In this document: positions 7,097-14,303 of the stretch, one piece after another
Numbering within the stretch: the first letter of the stretch is position 1
How the letters are laid out: each line of letters opens with the position of its first letter
Source: GCA-003244245 sp036501085
GTDB lineage: Bacteria; Actinomycetota; Actinomycetes; Mycobacteriales; Pseudonocardiaceae
Direction of reading: 5' to 3'
DNA length: 23,554 nucleotides
Assembly (NCBI GenBank): GCA_036501085.1
Contig: DASYAZ010000077.1
Coordinates: 1 to 23,554 of the forward strand
Made by a program: the position numbers and the translations under genes
Notes under the pieces: model-generated
Database searches by the model: none
Told to the model about the DNA's origin: nothing
The model's input: only the letters and a program-made list of their open reading frames with translations

Positions 7097-8485
7097 GTGA
7101 GCCTGCACCTGTATGACACCGCGACGCGGAGCCTTCGCGAGTTCGTCCCGCTGCGACCACGCACGGCGTCGATCTACATCTGTGGCGCCACGGTGCAGGG
7201 GATCCCGCACATCGGGCACGTACGTTCCGCGCTGAACTACGACGTGCTGCGCCGCTGGTTGATAGCCAACGGGTACGACGTGCTGTACGTGCGCAACATC
7301 ACCGATATCGACGACAAGATCCTGCTACGGGCCGCGGAGGCGGGACGACCCTGGTGGGAGTGGGCCTACCTGCACGAGCGTGCATTCGAGGAGGCCTACA
7401 CCGCGCTGGGTTGCCTGCCGCCCTCGGTGCTACCCCGCGCCACCGGTCACGTCCCGCAGATGGTCGAGTTGATGGCGCGGTTGATCGAGGCCGGGCATGC
7501 CTACGCGGCGGGCGGCGATGTCTACTTCGCGGTGGCCACGATGGAGGACTACGGGTCGCTGTCGGGCCAGCGACTCGACGAGGTGTGCCAGGGGGAGTCC
7601 GCGGCGTCGGGCAAGCGCGACCCCCGGGATTTCACGCTGTGGAAAGGCGCTAAGCCGGGTGAGCCGTCCTGGCCGACGCCGTGGGGACCGGGCCGACCCG
7701 GATGGCACCTGGAGTGCTCCGCGATGGCCACGACCTACCTCGGGCCGGAGTTCGACATCCACGGTGGCGGGCTGGACCTGGTCTTCCCGCACCACGAGAA
7801 CGAGCGGGCTCAGTCCCGGGCAGCCGGCGACGGGTTTGCCCGGTACTGGTTGCACAACGGGTGGGTGACGCTCTCCGGTGAGAAGATGTCCAAGTCACTG
7901 GGCAACACCTTGTCCGTCCCCGCCACCCTGCGCCGAGTCCGCCCGGTAGAGCTGCGGTACTACCTGATCGCTGCGCATTATCGGTCGTCCATCGAGTATT
8001 CCGACGGCGCGCTGGACGAGGCGGTGGCCGCCTACCAGCGGATCGAGTCCTTCGTGCACCGGGTGCGGGAGCGGTGCGGGATGCCGGAGCCGGGCGTCTG
8101 GTGCGCAGCCTTCGTCGCGGCGATGGACGACGACCTGGGCACGCCCGCAGCGCTGGCCGCCATCCACACGACCGTGCACGAGGGCAATGCGGCGCTGGAC
8201 GCCGGGGACCACCTGGCGGCGGTGGCGGCAGCCGGTGCGGTGCGGGCGATGGCCGGTGTGCTCGGCCTGGATCCGCTGGACGATCAGTGGCGTTCGACGT
8301 CCGGGTCGGACGCGACGGCTGCGGCCTTGGGTGTGCTGGTGGAACGGTTGCTCGCCGAGCGTGCGCAGGCTCGGAGCCGTCGCGACTACGCGACCGCCGA
8401 TGCAGTGCGCGAACGGCTGCTCGCGGCCGGGATCACCGTCGAGGACACCCCCGACGGTCCGGTGTGGACAGTCAAGGGAGCCTGA
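7097..8485 (+). CDS. cysS: Cysteinyl-tRNA synthetase
   Basis: This 462-aa class I synthetase charges tRNA-Cys. Its motifs are the zinc ligand C29 in YICGATVQG, HIGH at 38-41, a second zinc ligand C207 in WHLECSAM, the GGGLDLVFPHHENE segment (223-236) with further zinc ligands, and KMSKS at 263-267. The C-terminal helical anticodon-binding part ends with RRDYATADAVRERLLAAGITVEDTPDGP, typical of bacterial CysRS rather than of the mycothiol ligase MshC. It starts at a GTG with little Shine-Dalgarno signal, just after the inverted repeat. rlmB follows after 4 nt. The ispF-cysS-rlmB order is conserved in mycobacteria. Confidence 0.97.
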   Translation: MSLHLYDTATRSLREFVPLRPRTASIYICGATVQGIPHIGHVRSALNYDVLRRWLIANGYDVLYVRNITDIDDKILLRAAEAGRPWWEWAYLHERAFEEAYTALGCLPPSVLPRATGHVPQMVELMARLIEAGHAYAAGGDVYFAVATMEDYGSLSGQRLDEVCQGESAASGKRDPRDFTLWKGAKPGEPSWPTPWGPGRPGWHLECSAMATTYLGPEFDIHGGGLDLVFPHHENERAQSRAAGDGFARYWLHNGWVTLSGEKMSKSLGNTLSVPATLRRVRPVELRYYLIAAHYRSSIEYSDGALDEAVAAYQRIESFVHRVRERCGMPEPGVWCAAFVAAMDDDLGTPAALAAIHTTVHEGNAALDAGDHLAAVAAAGAVRAMAGVLGLDPLDDQWRSTSGSDATAAALGVLVERLLAERAQARSRRDYATADAVRERLLAAGITVEDTPDGPVWTVKGA

Positions 8486-8489
8486 GCTC

Positions 8490-9470
8490 ATGGCCGGTAA
8501 TTCCCAGCGTAAGGGCGCGATGCGCAAGCCAGGCACCAAGAAGGGCGCCGTCGTCGGTTCCGGTGGGCAGAAGCGCAGGAGCCTGCGCGGCCGCGGTGCC
8601 ACCCCGCCCGCCGAGCTGCGGCCGGGCCATCCAGCGCACCGCCAGGGTGGCGAGACCCGCTCCGGGGAGCGGCGCCGAGCCCAGGGCGATGCGGCCGCTC
8701 GCGCCCGGCGCCGGGGTGGCAATGAGCCGTTTGAGACCGTGTTCGGCCGAAACCCGGTGCTGGAGTGCCTGCGCGCTGGAGTGCCGGCCACCGCGTTGCA
8801 CCTCGCCATCGGGGTGGAGCTCGATGACCGGGTCAGCGAGTCGATGCGGTTGGCCGCTGATGCCGGCCTGTCCATCCTCGAGGTACCCCGGGTTGATCTC
8901 GATCGACTTGCCGGCGGTGCGCTGCATCAGGGGGTTGCGCTGCAGGTGGCGCCGTACGAGTACGCCGCTGCCGAGGATGTGCTGGCCGCCGCCCACAGTT
9001 CCGGAGCCCCGCCCCTGCTGGTGGCGCTCGACGGCGTGACTGACCCCCGCAATCTCGGCGCGGTGGTTCGCTCGGCCGCCGCGTTCGGTGCTCACGGGGT
9101 GGTGGTGCCGCAGCGACGCTCGGCCGGACTGACTGCGGTGGCCTGGCGGGCCTCGGCGGGCGCGGCGGCCCATCTGCCGGTGGCCCGGGCGACCAATCTG
9201 GTGCGCACGCTCAAGAACTGCGCGGCATCCGGCTTGATGGTGGTCGGCCTGGACGCCGGCGGCACGATGCCATTGGATACTTTCCCGCTGGCCACTGGGC
9301 CGTTGATGCTTGTTCTGGGTTCGGAGGGCCGCGGGCTGTCCCGGCTTGTACGGGAAACATGTGATGCCGTGGTGTCGATACCGATGGCGGCGCAGGTCGA
9401 GTCGCTCAACGCGTCGGTTGCCGCCGGCGTCGTGCTCGCCGAGGTGGCGCGCTTACGCCGTGCCGGTTGA
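8490..9470 (+). CDS. rlmB: 23S rRNA 2'-O-methyltransferase, RlmB/TrmH family
   Basis: This 326-aa SPOUT methyltransferase probably makes 2'-O-methylguanosine in 23S rRNA, using S-adenosylmethionine. Residues 1-78 are a highly basic, disordered actinobacterial extension (KKGAVVGSGGQKRRSLRGRG). A SpoU substrate-binding domain follows (about 82-155, FGRNPVLECLRAG). The knotted catalytic domain has motif 1 ALDGVTDPRNLGAVVRSAAA (N188, R194), motif 2 LVLGSEGRGLSRL (274-286) and motif 3 IPMAAQVESLNASVAAGVVL. The ATG at 8490 is preceded by AAGGGAG at 8474-8480. The exact target nucleotide cannot be read from sequence alone. Confidence 0.93.
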   Translation: MAGNSQRKGAMRKPGTKKGAVVGSGGQKRRSLRGRGATPPAELRPGHPAHRQGGETRSGERRRAQGDAAARARRRGGNEPFETVFGRNPVLECLRAGVPATALHLAIGVELDDRVSESMRLAADAGLSILEVPRVDLDRLAGGALHQGVALQVAPYEYAAAEDVLAAAHSSGAPPLLVALDGVTDPRNLGAVVRSAAAFGAHGVVVPQRRSAGLTAVAWRASAGAAAHLPVARATNLVRTLKNCAASGLMVVGLDAGGTMPLDTFPLATGPLMLVLGSEGRGLSRLVRETCDAVVSIPMAAQVESLNASVAAGVVLAEVARLRRAG

Positions 9471-9494
9471 ACTGCCACCACCGGCGTGAGTGGC

Positions 9495-9547
9495 GATGCG
9501 AGCCCCGCCGGCATAACAACGCTTTCGGCATGCCGCCCACTCGCATC
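9495..9547. other. Imperfect hairpin between rlmB and lsr2
   Basis: GATGCGAG (9495-9502) pairs with CTCGCATC (9540-9547), and an inner GGCAT/ATGCC pairing extends it with mismatches between. It lies 25 nt past the rlmB stop, so it may be a terminator for the long plus-strand run, or it may fold in the lsr2 leader. No U-run is present. Confidence 0.35.
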
Positions 9548-9639
9548 ACGGATGCAGTGTGTATCTTATCGCCGTCAGTGTTCACGACACGGCAGTTGCG
9601 CATATGCCGCGTTACTTCCTACAAGGAGAATCCGTACCC

Positions 9640-10053
9640 GTGGCTCAGAAGACCATCGTCACCCTCATCGATGACCTCACCGGTGAGGAAGCTGAAGGCA
9701 TTACGACAGTCGAGTTCGCGCTCGAAGGCATCACGTACGAGATCGACCTGGCGGACGACAACGCCGCCAAGCTCCGCGACAACCTGTCTCGTTACGTCGC
9801 TGCTGCTCGCAAGACCAGCGGTCGGCGTCCGGCCACTCGCGGATCCGATCGGTCGGCTGGCCGGGGTGCTGGTAATGGCGGCGCCGCCCGCAGCGGTTAC
9901 AACCGCGACACGCTTCGGGCCATCCGTGAGTGGGCCAAGCAGAACGGTCACAGCGTCAGTGACCGTGGTCGCCTGCCACTCAACGTGCTCACCGCCTGGG
10001 AAGCAAATCACCAGACAGTGAAGAACGGCAACCTTCCCGCCTTCTCAGGATAG
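9640..10053 (+). CDS. lsr2: Lsr2 nucleoid-associated, xenogeneic silencing protein
   Basis: Lsr2 (137 aa) is the actinobacterial H-NS analogue. It binds the minor groove of AT-rich DNA, bridges it and silences foreign genes. The N-terminal oligomerisation domain begins MAQKTIVTLIDDLTGEEAEG and continues TTVEFALEGITYEIDLADDNAAKLRD. The C-terminal DNA-binding domain is IREWAKQNGHSVSDRGRLP, with the AT-hook-like R109-G110-R111. A GTG start at 9640 is chosen because it gives the canonical N-terminus and AAGGAG lies at 9623-9628. Upstream in-frame starts add unrelated residues. It is longer than the usual ~110 aa because of a Gly/Arg-rich linker (about 60-85) and a short tail NHQTVKNGNLPAFSG. Confidence 0.97.
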   Translation: MAQKTIVTLIDDLTGEEAEGITTVEFALEGITYEIDLADDNAAKLRDNLSRYVAAARKTSGRRPATRGSDRSAGRGAGNGGAARSGYNRDTLRAIREWAKQNGHSVSDRGRLPLNVLTAWEANHQTVKNGNLPAFSG

Positions 10054-10058
10054 GTGCT

Positions 10059-10083
10059 CCCGGTATCTGAACTGGGCTTTTTT
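10059..10083 (+). terminator. Intrinsic terminator of lsr2
   Basis: CCCGGT (10059-10064) pairs with ACTGGG (10071-10076), including one G-U pair, around a 6-nt loop. TTTTTT follows at 10078-10083. It starts 5 nt after the lsr2 stop. This is the clearest Rho-independent terminator in the window and suggests lsr2 is transcribed alone. Confidence 0.8.
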
Positions 10084-10211
10084 GTGCATCAGAATTCGAT
10101 CCTGCACGGTGTGATCATCTGGTGCTGCGACGGCTGTGCCGGCTGTGATAGTCCAGATCAGCGAAATCTGTTCGGGGTGACGGAAAGGGCAAACCGGGGG
10201 GCATTGGCAGC

Positions 10212-10481
10212 GTGGAGTCTGGGACCTCAGGGCCGCCATGGCTGACGATCACTATCGCGGGAATCTCCTTGGTGGGGGTCGTGATCACAGCCATGGTGGG
10301 CCCGATACTCGTAGAGCGCCGCAAAGCGGCACGATTCACCCCAGCGCAACTCGATCCGGTTGCGATCGGGCGCCAGGCCGGCGACGCCGTCGCCCTCATC
10401 CAGTCTGAGATCACCGACTTGCAGAACCGCGTCGGCCGGCTCGAAGCGCTGCAGATGGCAGGCGCCAATGGCCAGCGTTGA
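10212..10481 (+). CDS. Small membrane protein with coiled coil, phage-like
   Basis: This 89-aa protein is not assigned to a named family. One hydrophobic segment (about 11-34, LTITIAGISLVGVVITAMVG) is followed by ERRKAARF and then a predicted coiled-coil helix QSEITDLQNRVGRLEALQMA (64-83). The start is a GTG at 10212 with a G-run about 10 nt upstream. The gene overlaps the next one by 14 bp, so the two form a unit. Small TM-plus-coiled-coil proteins next to collagen-like proteins are familiar from actinobacteriophage and integrative-element genomes, from memory only. An accessory role for the partner protein is inference. Confidence 0.7.
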   Translation: MESGTSGPPWLTITIAGISLVGVVITAMVGPILVERRKAARFTPAQLDPVAIGRQAGDAVALIQSEITDLQNRVGRLEALQMAGANGQR

Positions 10482-11358
10482 CGGTCTGAGCAAGGGCCTG
10501 GAAGAGCTGCGGGACTCGATCGCGCAGACAGCACAGGCCATGCCGCAGGCAGCGCAGCGAGAGGTCCGCCGGGAAGGTCGGGCCTACTTCCGCGGCGCGG
10601 TCGTGGCTTCGGTGATCACGTCCTTGCTCGTCGGCATCCCGCTGATGTCCCTATCCCAGCGGTTCACGGCATATACCTCTGCTGATCAGGCACGAGCTGC
10701 CCAGCTTCAAGCCTCTGCAGCCGACATCCGCCGGCTTGCTCAGGGCGCCCACGACCTCGGTATTCAAGCCAACGAACAACTCGCCCGTCGTGGTCTGGCG
10801 ACGGTGCCGATCCCCGCGCCGGGAACGGTGCCGGATTCTCAGGTGCTGGCCGCGGCATCCACCGCCCAGGTCGCCGCGAAGATCGCCGCGGATTCCATCA
10901 CGGTTCCCACTCCCACCCAGATCAAGGCGGAAATCGCCGCCCAGCTGGCCACCCTGCCTCCACCTCCAGCAGGTCCCGCGCCGCAGGCGCTCAGCGAGGC
11001 GGTTCAGGCCTACATCACGGCGAACACCGAGGAACTGCGCGGGCCCCGCGGAGAGCCGGGCAAGTCCCCACCGTGCCTGGCCGAGCCCACCCAGTGCCAG
11101 GGAGCTACCGGAGGCCAGGGCCCTCGTGGTGAGCCACCCGTGGGCTGGACGGTGGAAGAAGCCGATGGGTCCACCACGGCCTGCGAACGTGTCGCGAACT
11201 TCGATCCGGCCGCACCCCGCTACCGCTGTTCCCATGGTGCCGCGCCCGCTGGCAGTGGGCCGTCCGGTGCTGGGCCGGCGACGCCATCATCGCCGTCACC
11301 GGCCATGACCACCGAACCACCACCGCCGAATGCGGGCCGTCCCTTACCGATCCGGTGA
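10468..11358 (+). CDS. Membrane-anchored collagen-like protein, phage-like
   Basis: This 296-aa protein starts at the ATG at 10468, 14 bp inside the upstream gene. It has an N-terminal amphipathic region, a membrane helix (about 42-62, FRGAVVASVITSLLVGIPLM) and a long Ala/Gln-rich helical stalk (about 70-160). Two short collagen-like stretches follow, RGPRGEPGKS (191-200) and GATGGQGPRGEPP (212-224), and then a small domain GWTVEEADGSTTACERVANF with RYRCSHG. Four cysteines (C203, C210, C239, C254) could form disulfides outside the cell. The Pro/Ser/Thr tail looks disordered. The layout resembles collagen-like proteins of actinobacteriophages and integrative elements, but no other phage gene is present. 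The function is unknown. Confidence 0.75.
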   Translation: MASVDGLSKGLEELRDSIAQTAQAMPQAAQREVRREGRAYFRGAVVASVITSLLVGIPLMSLSQRFTAYTSADQARAAQLQASAADIRRLAQGAHDLGIQANEQLARRGLATVPIPAPGTVPDSQVLAAASTAQVAAKIAADSITVPTPTQIKAEIAAQLATLPPPPAGPAPQALSEAVQAYITANTEELRGPRGEPGKSPPCLAEPTQCQGATGGQGPRGEPPVGWTVEEADGSTTACERVANFDPAAPRYRCSHGAAPAGSGPSGAGPATPSSPSPAMTTEPPPPNAGRPLPIR

Positions 11359-11415
11359 TGAACCGATCCGTCGTTGCCTGCGAACAACCAGACGCTCGTC
11401 GGCGACTCGCGAGCA

Positions 11416-11466
11416 GGCCCGGTGGGCACGGCGGAGAACCTTACCTCTCTGCGTGCTCACCGGGCC
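11416..11466. terminator. 15-bp hairpin between convergent genes
   Basis: GGCCCGGTGGGCACG (11416-11430) and CGTGCTCACCGGGCC (11452-11466) pair over 15 bp with a single G-U wobble and a 21-nt loop. It lies between the end of the collagen-like gene and the end of the 54-aa gene, which face each other, so it could stop transcription from both sides. No clear U-run is present. Confidence 0.6.
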
Positions 11467-11484
11467 GACTTCGCATTTCCACCC

Positions 11485-11649
11485 TCAGCGGCGCCCGCCG
11501 AACTTCCGTGCCACCGAGAACCCGATCAAACCTCCGATCACGACCAGAATGATGATCACGAACAGGATGGTCTTACCGACGCCCGCGAGGAAGCCCCGGG
11601 CCTCGAGCTCGGCGGCGAGCAGGCCGGCTTGAGTCGCAACGAGTGACAT
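11485..11649 (-). CDS. 54-aa single-pass membrane protein
   Basis: A short frame encodes 54 residues: MSLVATQAGLLAAELEARGF, then a strongly hydrophobic helix (about residues 27-46, ILFVIIILVVIGGLIGFSVA), ending in the basic ARKFGGRR. The hydrophobic helix plus positive C-terminus is a typical cytoplasmic-tail single-pass topology. I do not recognise a named family. It lies 56 nt beyond the P450 stop on the same strand and may have its own promoter. The coherent helix and basic end argue against chance. Confidence 0.6.
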   Translation of the reverse strand: MSLVATQAGLLAAELEARGFLAGVGKTILFVIIILVVIGGLIGFSVARKFGGRR

Positions 11650-11705
11650 GCTTTGCGATGGTAGAGGTTATCCGGTCTCTGTGCCGTTCAGCCTTGGCCG
11701 GAACA

Positions 11706-12842
11706 TCACCACGTGACGGGAAGCTCCACCAGGCCCCCGGTGAGGAGTTCGTCGCGACCCCGCAGGGACTCGAGGGGAACCGCCAGCCGCAGCGTGGGGA
11801 ACCGCTCCAGCAGGGTTGGGAACAGGGATTGCAGCTCGATCCGGGCCAAGGGGGCGCCGACGCAGAACCGCGGACCATGACCGAAGGTCAGGTGCGGGTT
11901 GCGGGAGCGGTGCGGGTCGAACCGTTCCGGATCGGGAAACCGTTGCTCATCCAGGTTGGCCCCGCGAAGCCCGAGCATGACCAGGTCACCGGTTCGGATG
12001 GTCACGCCGCCGAAGGCGAAGTCGGTATTGGCGTACCGGGGTATCCCTACGGCTTGCTCGAGACCGGAGGTGCGCATGGGCAGCCATGAGCGGAGGATCT
12101 CCTCGACCATGGGTTCGATCAGTGCTGGGTCGTGGCGCAACGCATCCGCATGCTCAGGGTAGGTGAGCAGCAGCGTCACCCCACGATCGATCGCGGCCAC
12201 GGTGGTTTCGTGACCGGCGAACAGCAGCCCGGCACTGAGCATCGCTATGCCGTCGGGGGTCAGCTCCGGGTCGGTGGCCAGCGCGGCGCACAGCTCGGAG
12301 ATCACGTCGTCCCCCGGTTCGGCCTGCTTGCGATCCACCAGGGCCCGCATGTATTGCCAGAGCTTGAAGAGCCCGGCTTGGGAGCGAGCGGCATCGGTCA
12401 TGTGCGCTGCGTCGTCACTCCATTGCCGGAATTCCTCCCGGTCGGCGTAGGGCACGCCCAGCAGCTCGCAGATCACCAGCACGGGGAGCGGGAAGGACAG
12501 CGCTTCGTGCAGATCGGTGGGCGGGGTCTGCTGCGCCATGCCGTCGAGCAGTTCCGCGATGATGGTCGAGATCCGGGGCCGCAGCGCCGACATCCGCCGA
12601 GCGGAGAATGCCGGTGCGAGCAGGCGGCGGGTGCGGGCATGCTCGGTTGCCTCGGACGAGGGGTGGCCCATCGGCCCGCCGAAGATCGCGGACTGGGAGA
12701 CGCGAGCTGCCTGTTCCGGCTCAGCATGAGAACGGCCCAGGCGCGGATCCCCGAACAGCGCTTTGACCTCGTCGTAGTCGGTGACCAGCCATGCGGGGTC
12801 ACCCGCCGGTGTGGTCACCCGCTGAATCGCGGTGCTTGCCAT
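11706..12842 (-). CDS. Cytochrome P450
   Basis: This 378-aa soluble bacterial P450 should hydroxylate or otherwise oxidise a small molecule using a separate ferredoxin system. Visible motifs are the I-helix oxygen-activation site LLFAGHETTV (A209, G210, E212, T213), ExxR at E248-R251 (VEEILR) and the heme loop FGHGPRFCVG with thiolate ligand C327. The start ATG at 12842 has GGGAGG just upstream, and the frame remains open to 12884. The N-terminus is somewhat shorter than in typical CYP105/CYP107 enzymes. The substrate is unknown, and no ferredoxin gene is adjacent. The divergent MarR regulator probably controls it. Confidence 0.95.
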   Translation of the reverse strand: MASTAIQRVTTPAGDPAWLVTDYDEVKALFGDPRLGRSHAEPEQAARVSQSAIFGGPMGHPSSEATEHARTRRLLAPAFSARRMSALRPRISTIIAELLDGMAQQTPPTDLHEALSFPLPVLVICELLGVPYADREEFRQWSDDAAHMTDAARSQAGLFKLWQYMRALVDRKQAEPGDDVISELCAALATDPELTPDGIAMLSAGLLFAGHETTVAAIDRGVTLLLTYPEHADALRHDPALIEPMVEEILRSWLPMRTSGLEQAVGIPRYANTDFAFGGVTIRTGDLVMLGLRGANLDEQRFPDPERFDPHRSRNPHLTFGHGPRFCVGAPLARIELQSLFPTLLERFPTLRLAVPLESLRGRDELLTGGLVELPVTW

Positions 12843-12858
12843 CTCGCCTCCCATAATT

Positions 12859-12877
12859 CGTCGTATGCGACGCGTCG
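12859..12877. promoter_or_regulatory. Overlapping palindromes, likely MarR operator
   Basis: CGTCG-TATG-CGACG (12859-12872) is an interrupted palindrome, and CGACGCGTCG (12868-12877) is a perfect 10-bp palindrome overlapping it. Both lie within the 74-bp region between the divergent P450 and MarR starts, where a MarR dimer normally binds. Binding here could repress both genes. Confidence 0.5.
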
Positions 12878-12901
12878 GGTGCAACGTACCAGCTGAGGCA
12901 A

Positions 12902-12907
12902 TACACT
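12902..12907 (+). promoter_or_regulatory. Candidate -10 box for a leaderless marR transcript
   Basis: TACACT at 12902-12907 lies 9 nt before the MarR ATG (12917), so transcription would start at or within 1-3 nt of the start codon. No Shine-Dalgarno sequence is visible, which fits a leaderless mRNA, a common situation in actinomycetes. Confidence 0.4.
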
Positions 12908-12916
12908 TGCCCCCTC

Positions 12917-13360
12917 ATGACCGTCACCGAGCCTGATCTGCGCACCCAGGCGCAGGAGATCGTGGCGCACATCCGGGTGCTGCGCCGGGATCTGCTCTGC
13001 GCCAGCGCGGAGGATGTCGCCCGCAGCGGGCTGACCGGACCCCAGGTGAGCGTGATGGCCCACCTCGTGATGAACGGTCCCGCCACGGTGACCGAGCTCG
13101 GCCGTGAGCTGGGCACCGGGCACAGCACGGTCTCCGGGATTGTCGACCGGCTGCAGGCGCGCGGGCTCGTCCAGCGGGTTCAGGATGACACCGATCGGCG
13201 CTATACCCGTATTTGCGTCACCGAGAAGGTGGACCGGTACGTCGCGGACATGGAAGCCGGACCATTCGGACGGTTGGCCATCGCGCTGGGCAATGCGACG
13301 GGAGAGCAACGCCGCACGATCCGCGACGGGCTTAGCCTGCTCCGCGAGTTGCTGACCTGA
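12917..13360 (+). CDS. MarR-family transcriptional regulator
   Basis: This 147-aa winged-helix regulator has a winged-helix core at about residues 38-105. The recognition helix region is ATVTELGRELGTGHSTVSGIVDRLQARGL and the beta-wing is QDDTDRRYTRICVT. The flanking N- and C-terminal helices should form the dimer interface. It is divergent from the P450 gene with 74 bp between starts, the standard layout for a ligand-responsive repressor that controls itself and the neighbouring enzyme. The ligand is probably related to the P450 substrate. No cysteine pattern suggests redox sensing. The ATG at 12917 gives the normal length. Confidence 0.93.
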   Translation: MTVTEPDLRTQAQEIVAHIRVLRRDLLCASAEDVARSGLTGPQVSVMAHLVMNGPATVTELGRELGTGHSTVSGIVDRLQARGLVQRVQDDTDRRYTRICVTEKVDRYVADMEAGPFGRLAIALGNATGEQRRTIRDGLSLLRELLT

Positions 13361-13778
13361 TACCACATGACTCACTCGACGAAAACGCCTCGCTACGTTG
13401 TGCAACACGGCTTCAATCGCACCGCGCTCATGGAGTGGTAAGCCCCTTCGGGCGGGGGCGCAGTGGTCGATGCGGAAACGTAAAATCAAACCGCCACCAG
13501 GATCCACCTTGTTATTTTTGGCGAGGTTCTTGGTCCAATCATTTTCACGCATCAAAACCGATGATCATTTAGGGTGATGGCCGGGCACGGGGCGGGGCAG
13601 GGTCTGCTGATGGTGGCGGCGCCGGGAGGGTCCTCTTAGTGTCTTTTTCAATTAGACCGGGTAAACTTCGCCTTCCACCGGAGCCCGGATCTGCGGAGGT
13701 CCCGGGCCCCGGTGGGCCAGCTTCCATCCGTGATCGCCGGTGATCCTGGTTCGGTACCTCGCCCGCTCACACCGGCAG
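13361..13778. other. Gene-poor gap with AT-richer patch and hairpin
   Basis: This stretch holds no clear gene. A 24-codon frame runs from 13367 to 13441 just after marR. The part at about 13480-13580 is visibly richer in A and T than its neighbours and includes short runs such as TTATTTTT. A 14-bp inverted repeat with one mismatch lies at 13675-13688 and 13702-13715. Lsr2 would favour such AT-richer DNA. The patch may mark acquired or decayed sequence. Confidence 0.5.
13675..13715. terminator. GC-rich hairpin after the 13779-14303 gene
   Basis: CCACCGGAGCCCGG (13675-13688) pairs with CCGGGCCCCGGTGG (13702-13715) at 13 of 14 positions, with a 13-nt loop. On the minus strand it lies 64 nt past the stop of the hypothetical gene, so it may end that transcript. 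No U-run follows. Confidence 0.4.
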
Positions 13779-14303
13779 CTAAGAGCGATCCTGAGTGATC
13801 GGGTCGCGGGCACGCGGCCACGGCGGCCAGTGCGTGGTGTCGGCTCGAGTGAGAGCGGCGGCGACCACGCCGACCAGTACGTCCCGGGTCATCCCGCCGA
13901 CACCTTTGAGTCCGGCTTTGAGCTTGAATCGGCGCTCAGGATCGGTCTCGCTCGCCGCACCCTCGGCGAGCACAGCCAGGATCCGGTCAGCCAGGATCTC
14001 GGCGTTGTTCGTCCATCCGCCGGCGACACCCAGCGCGCGTTCCGTGATGGCGGAAGCACCGCCCGGTTCTGCGCTGTGCCGGTTGCCTCGGTTGTGCCTG
14101 CCACCGTTGACGGCTACCAGGTAGGTATGGGTGCTCAAACGGCTCAACGATGCCCGAACGCTGTCGTACTGCTCTTCGGGAAAGACGCGCAGCGCCTCAC
14201 CCACCTCGATACTGTGCCCGTTGCGTTCGAACCTCTCGACTACCCAGTGCAGGACCTCGAAGTCGTCCGACCACAACTCGTCCACGCTCATCTCCTCCCC
14301 CAT
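13779..14303 (-). CDS. Conserved-looking hypothetical protein
   Basis: This 174-aa soluble protein has no family I can name. The N-terminal half (about 6-66) looks like a helical winged-helix-type fold: ELWSDDFEVLHWVVERFERN, then EALRVFPEEQYDSVRASLSRL and a strand-like YLVAVNGG. The second half is helical: AITERALGVAGG, AEILADRILAVLAEG and ERRFKLKAGLKGVGGMTRDV, ending in VLVGVVAAALTR. This split recalls actinobacterial proteins of unknown function with a C-terminal KLKAGLKGVGG-like helix bundle. Two starts are close: ATG 14303 and ATG 14291, the latter preceded closely by GGGGGAGG. The opposite strand is also open but encodes low-complexity sequence. Confidence is moderate that this is expressed. 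Confidence 0.7.
   Translation of the reverse strand: MGEEMSVDELWSDDFEVLHWVVERFERNGHSIEVGEALRVFPEEQYDSVRASLSRLSTHTYLVAVNGGRHNRGNRHSAEPGGASAITERALGVAGGWTNNAEILADRILAVLAEGAASETDPERRFKLKAGLKGVGGMTRDVLVGVVAAALTRADTTHWPPWPRARDPITQDRS

Noticed and set aside
12815..13555. 246-codon minus-strand open frame antisense to marR
   Set aside because: Most of it mirrors marR. The N-terminal part in the AT-richer patch has no homology I recognise and no ribosome site.
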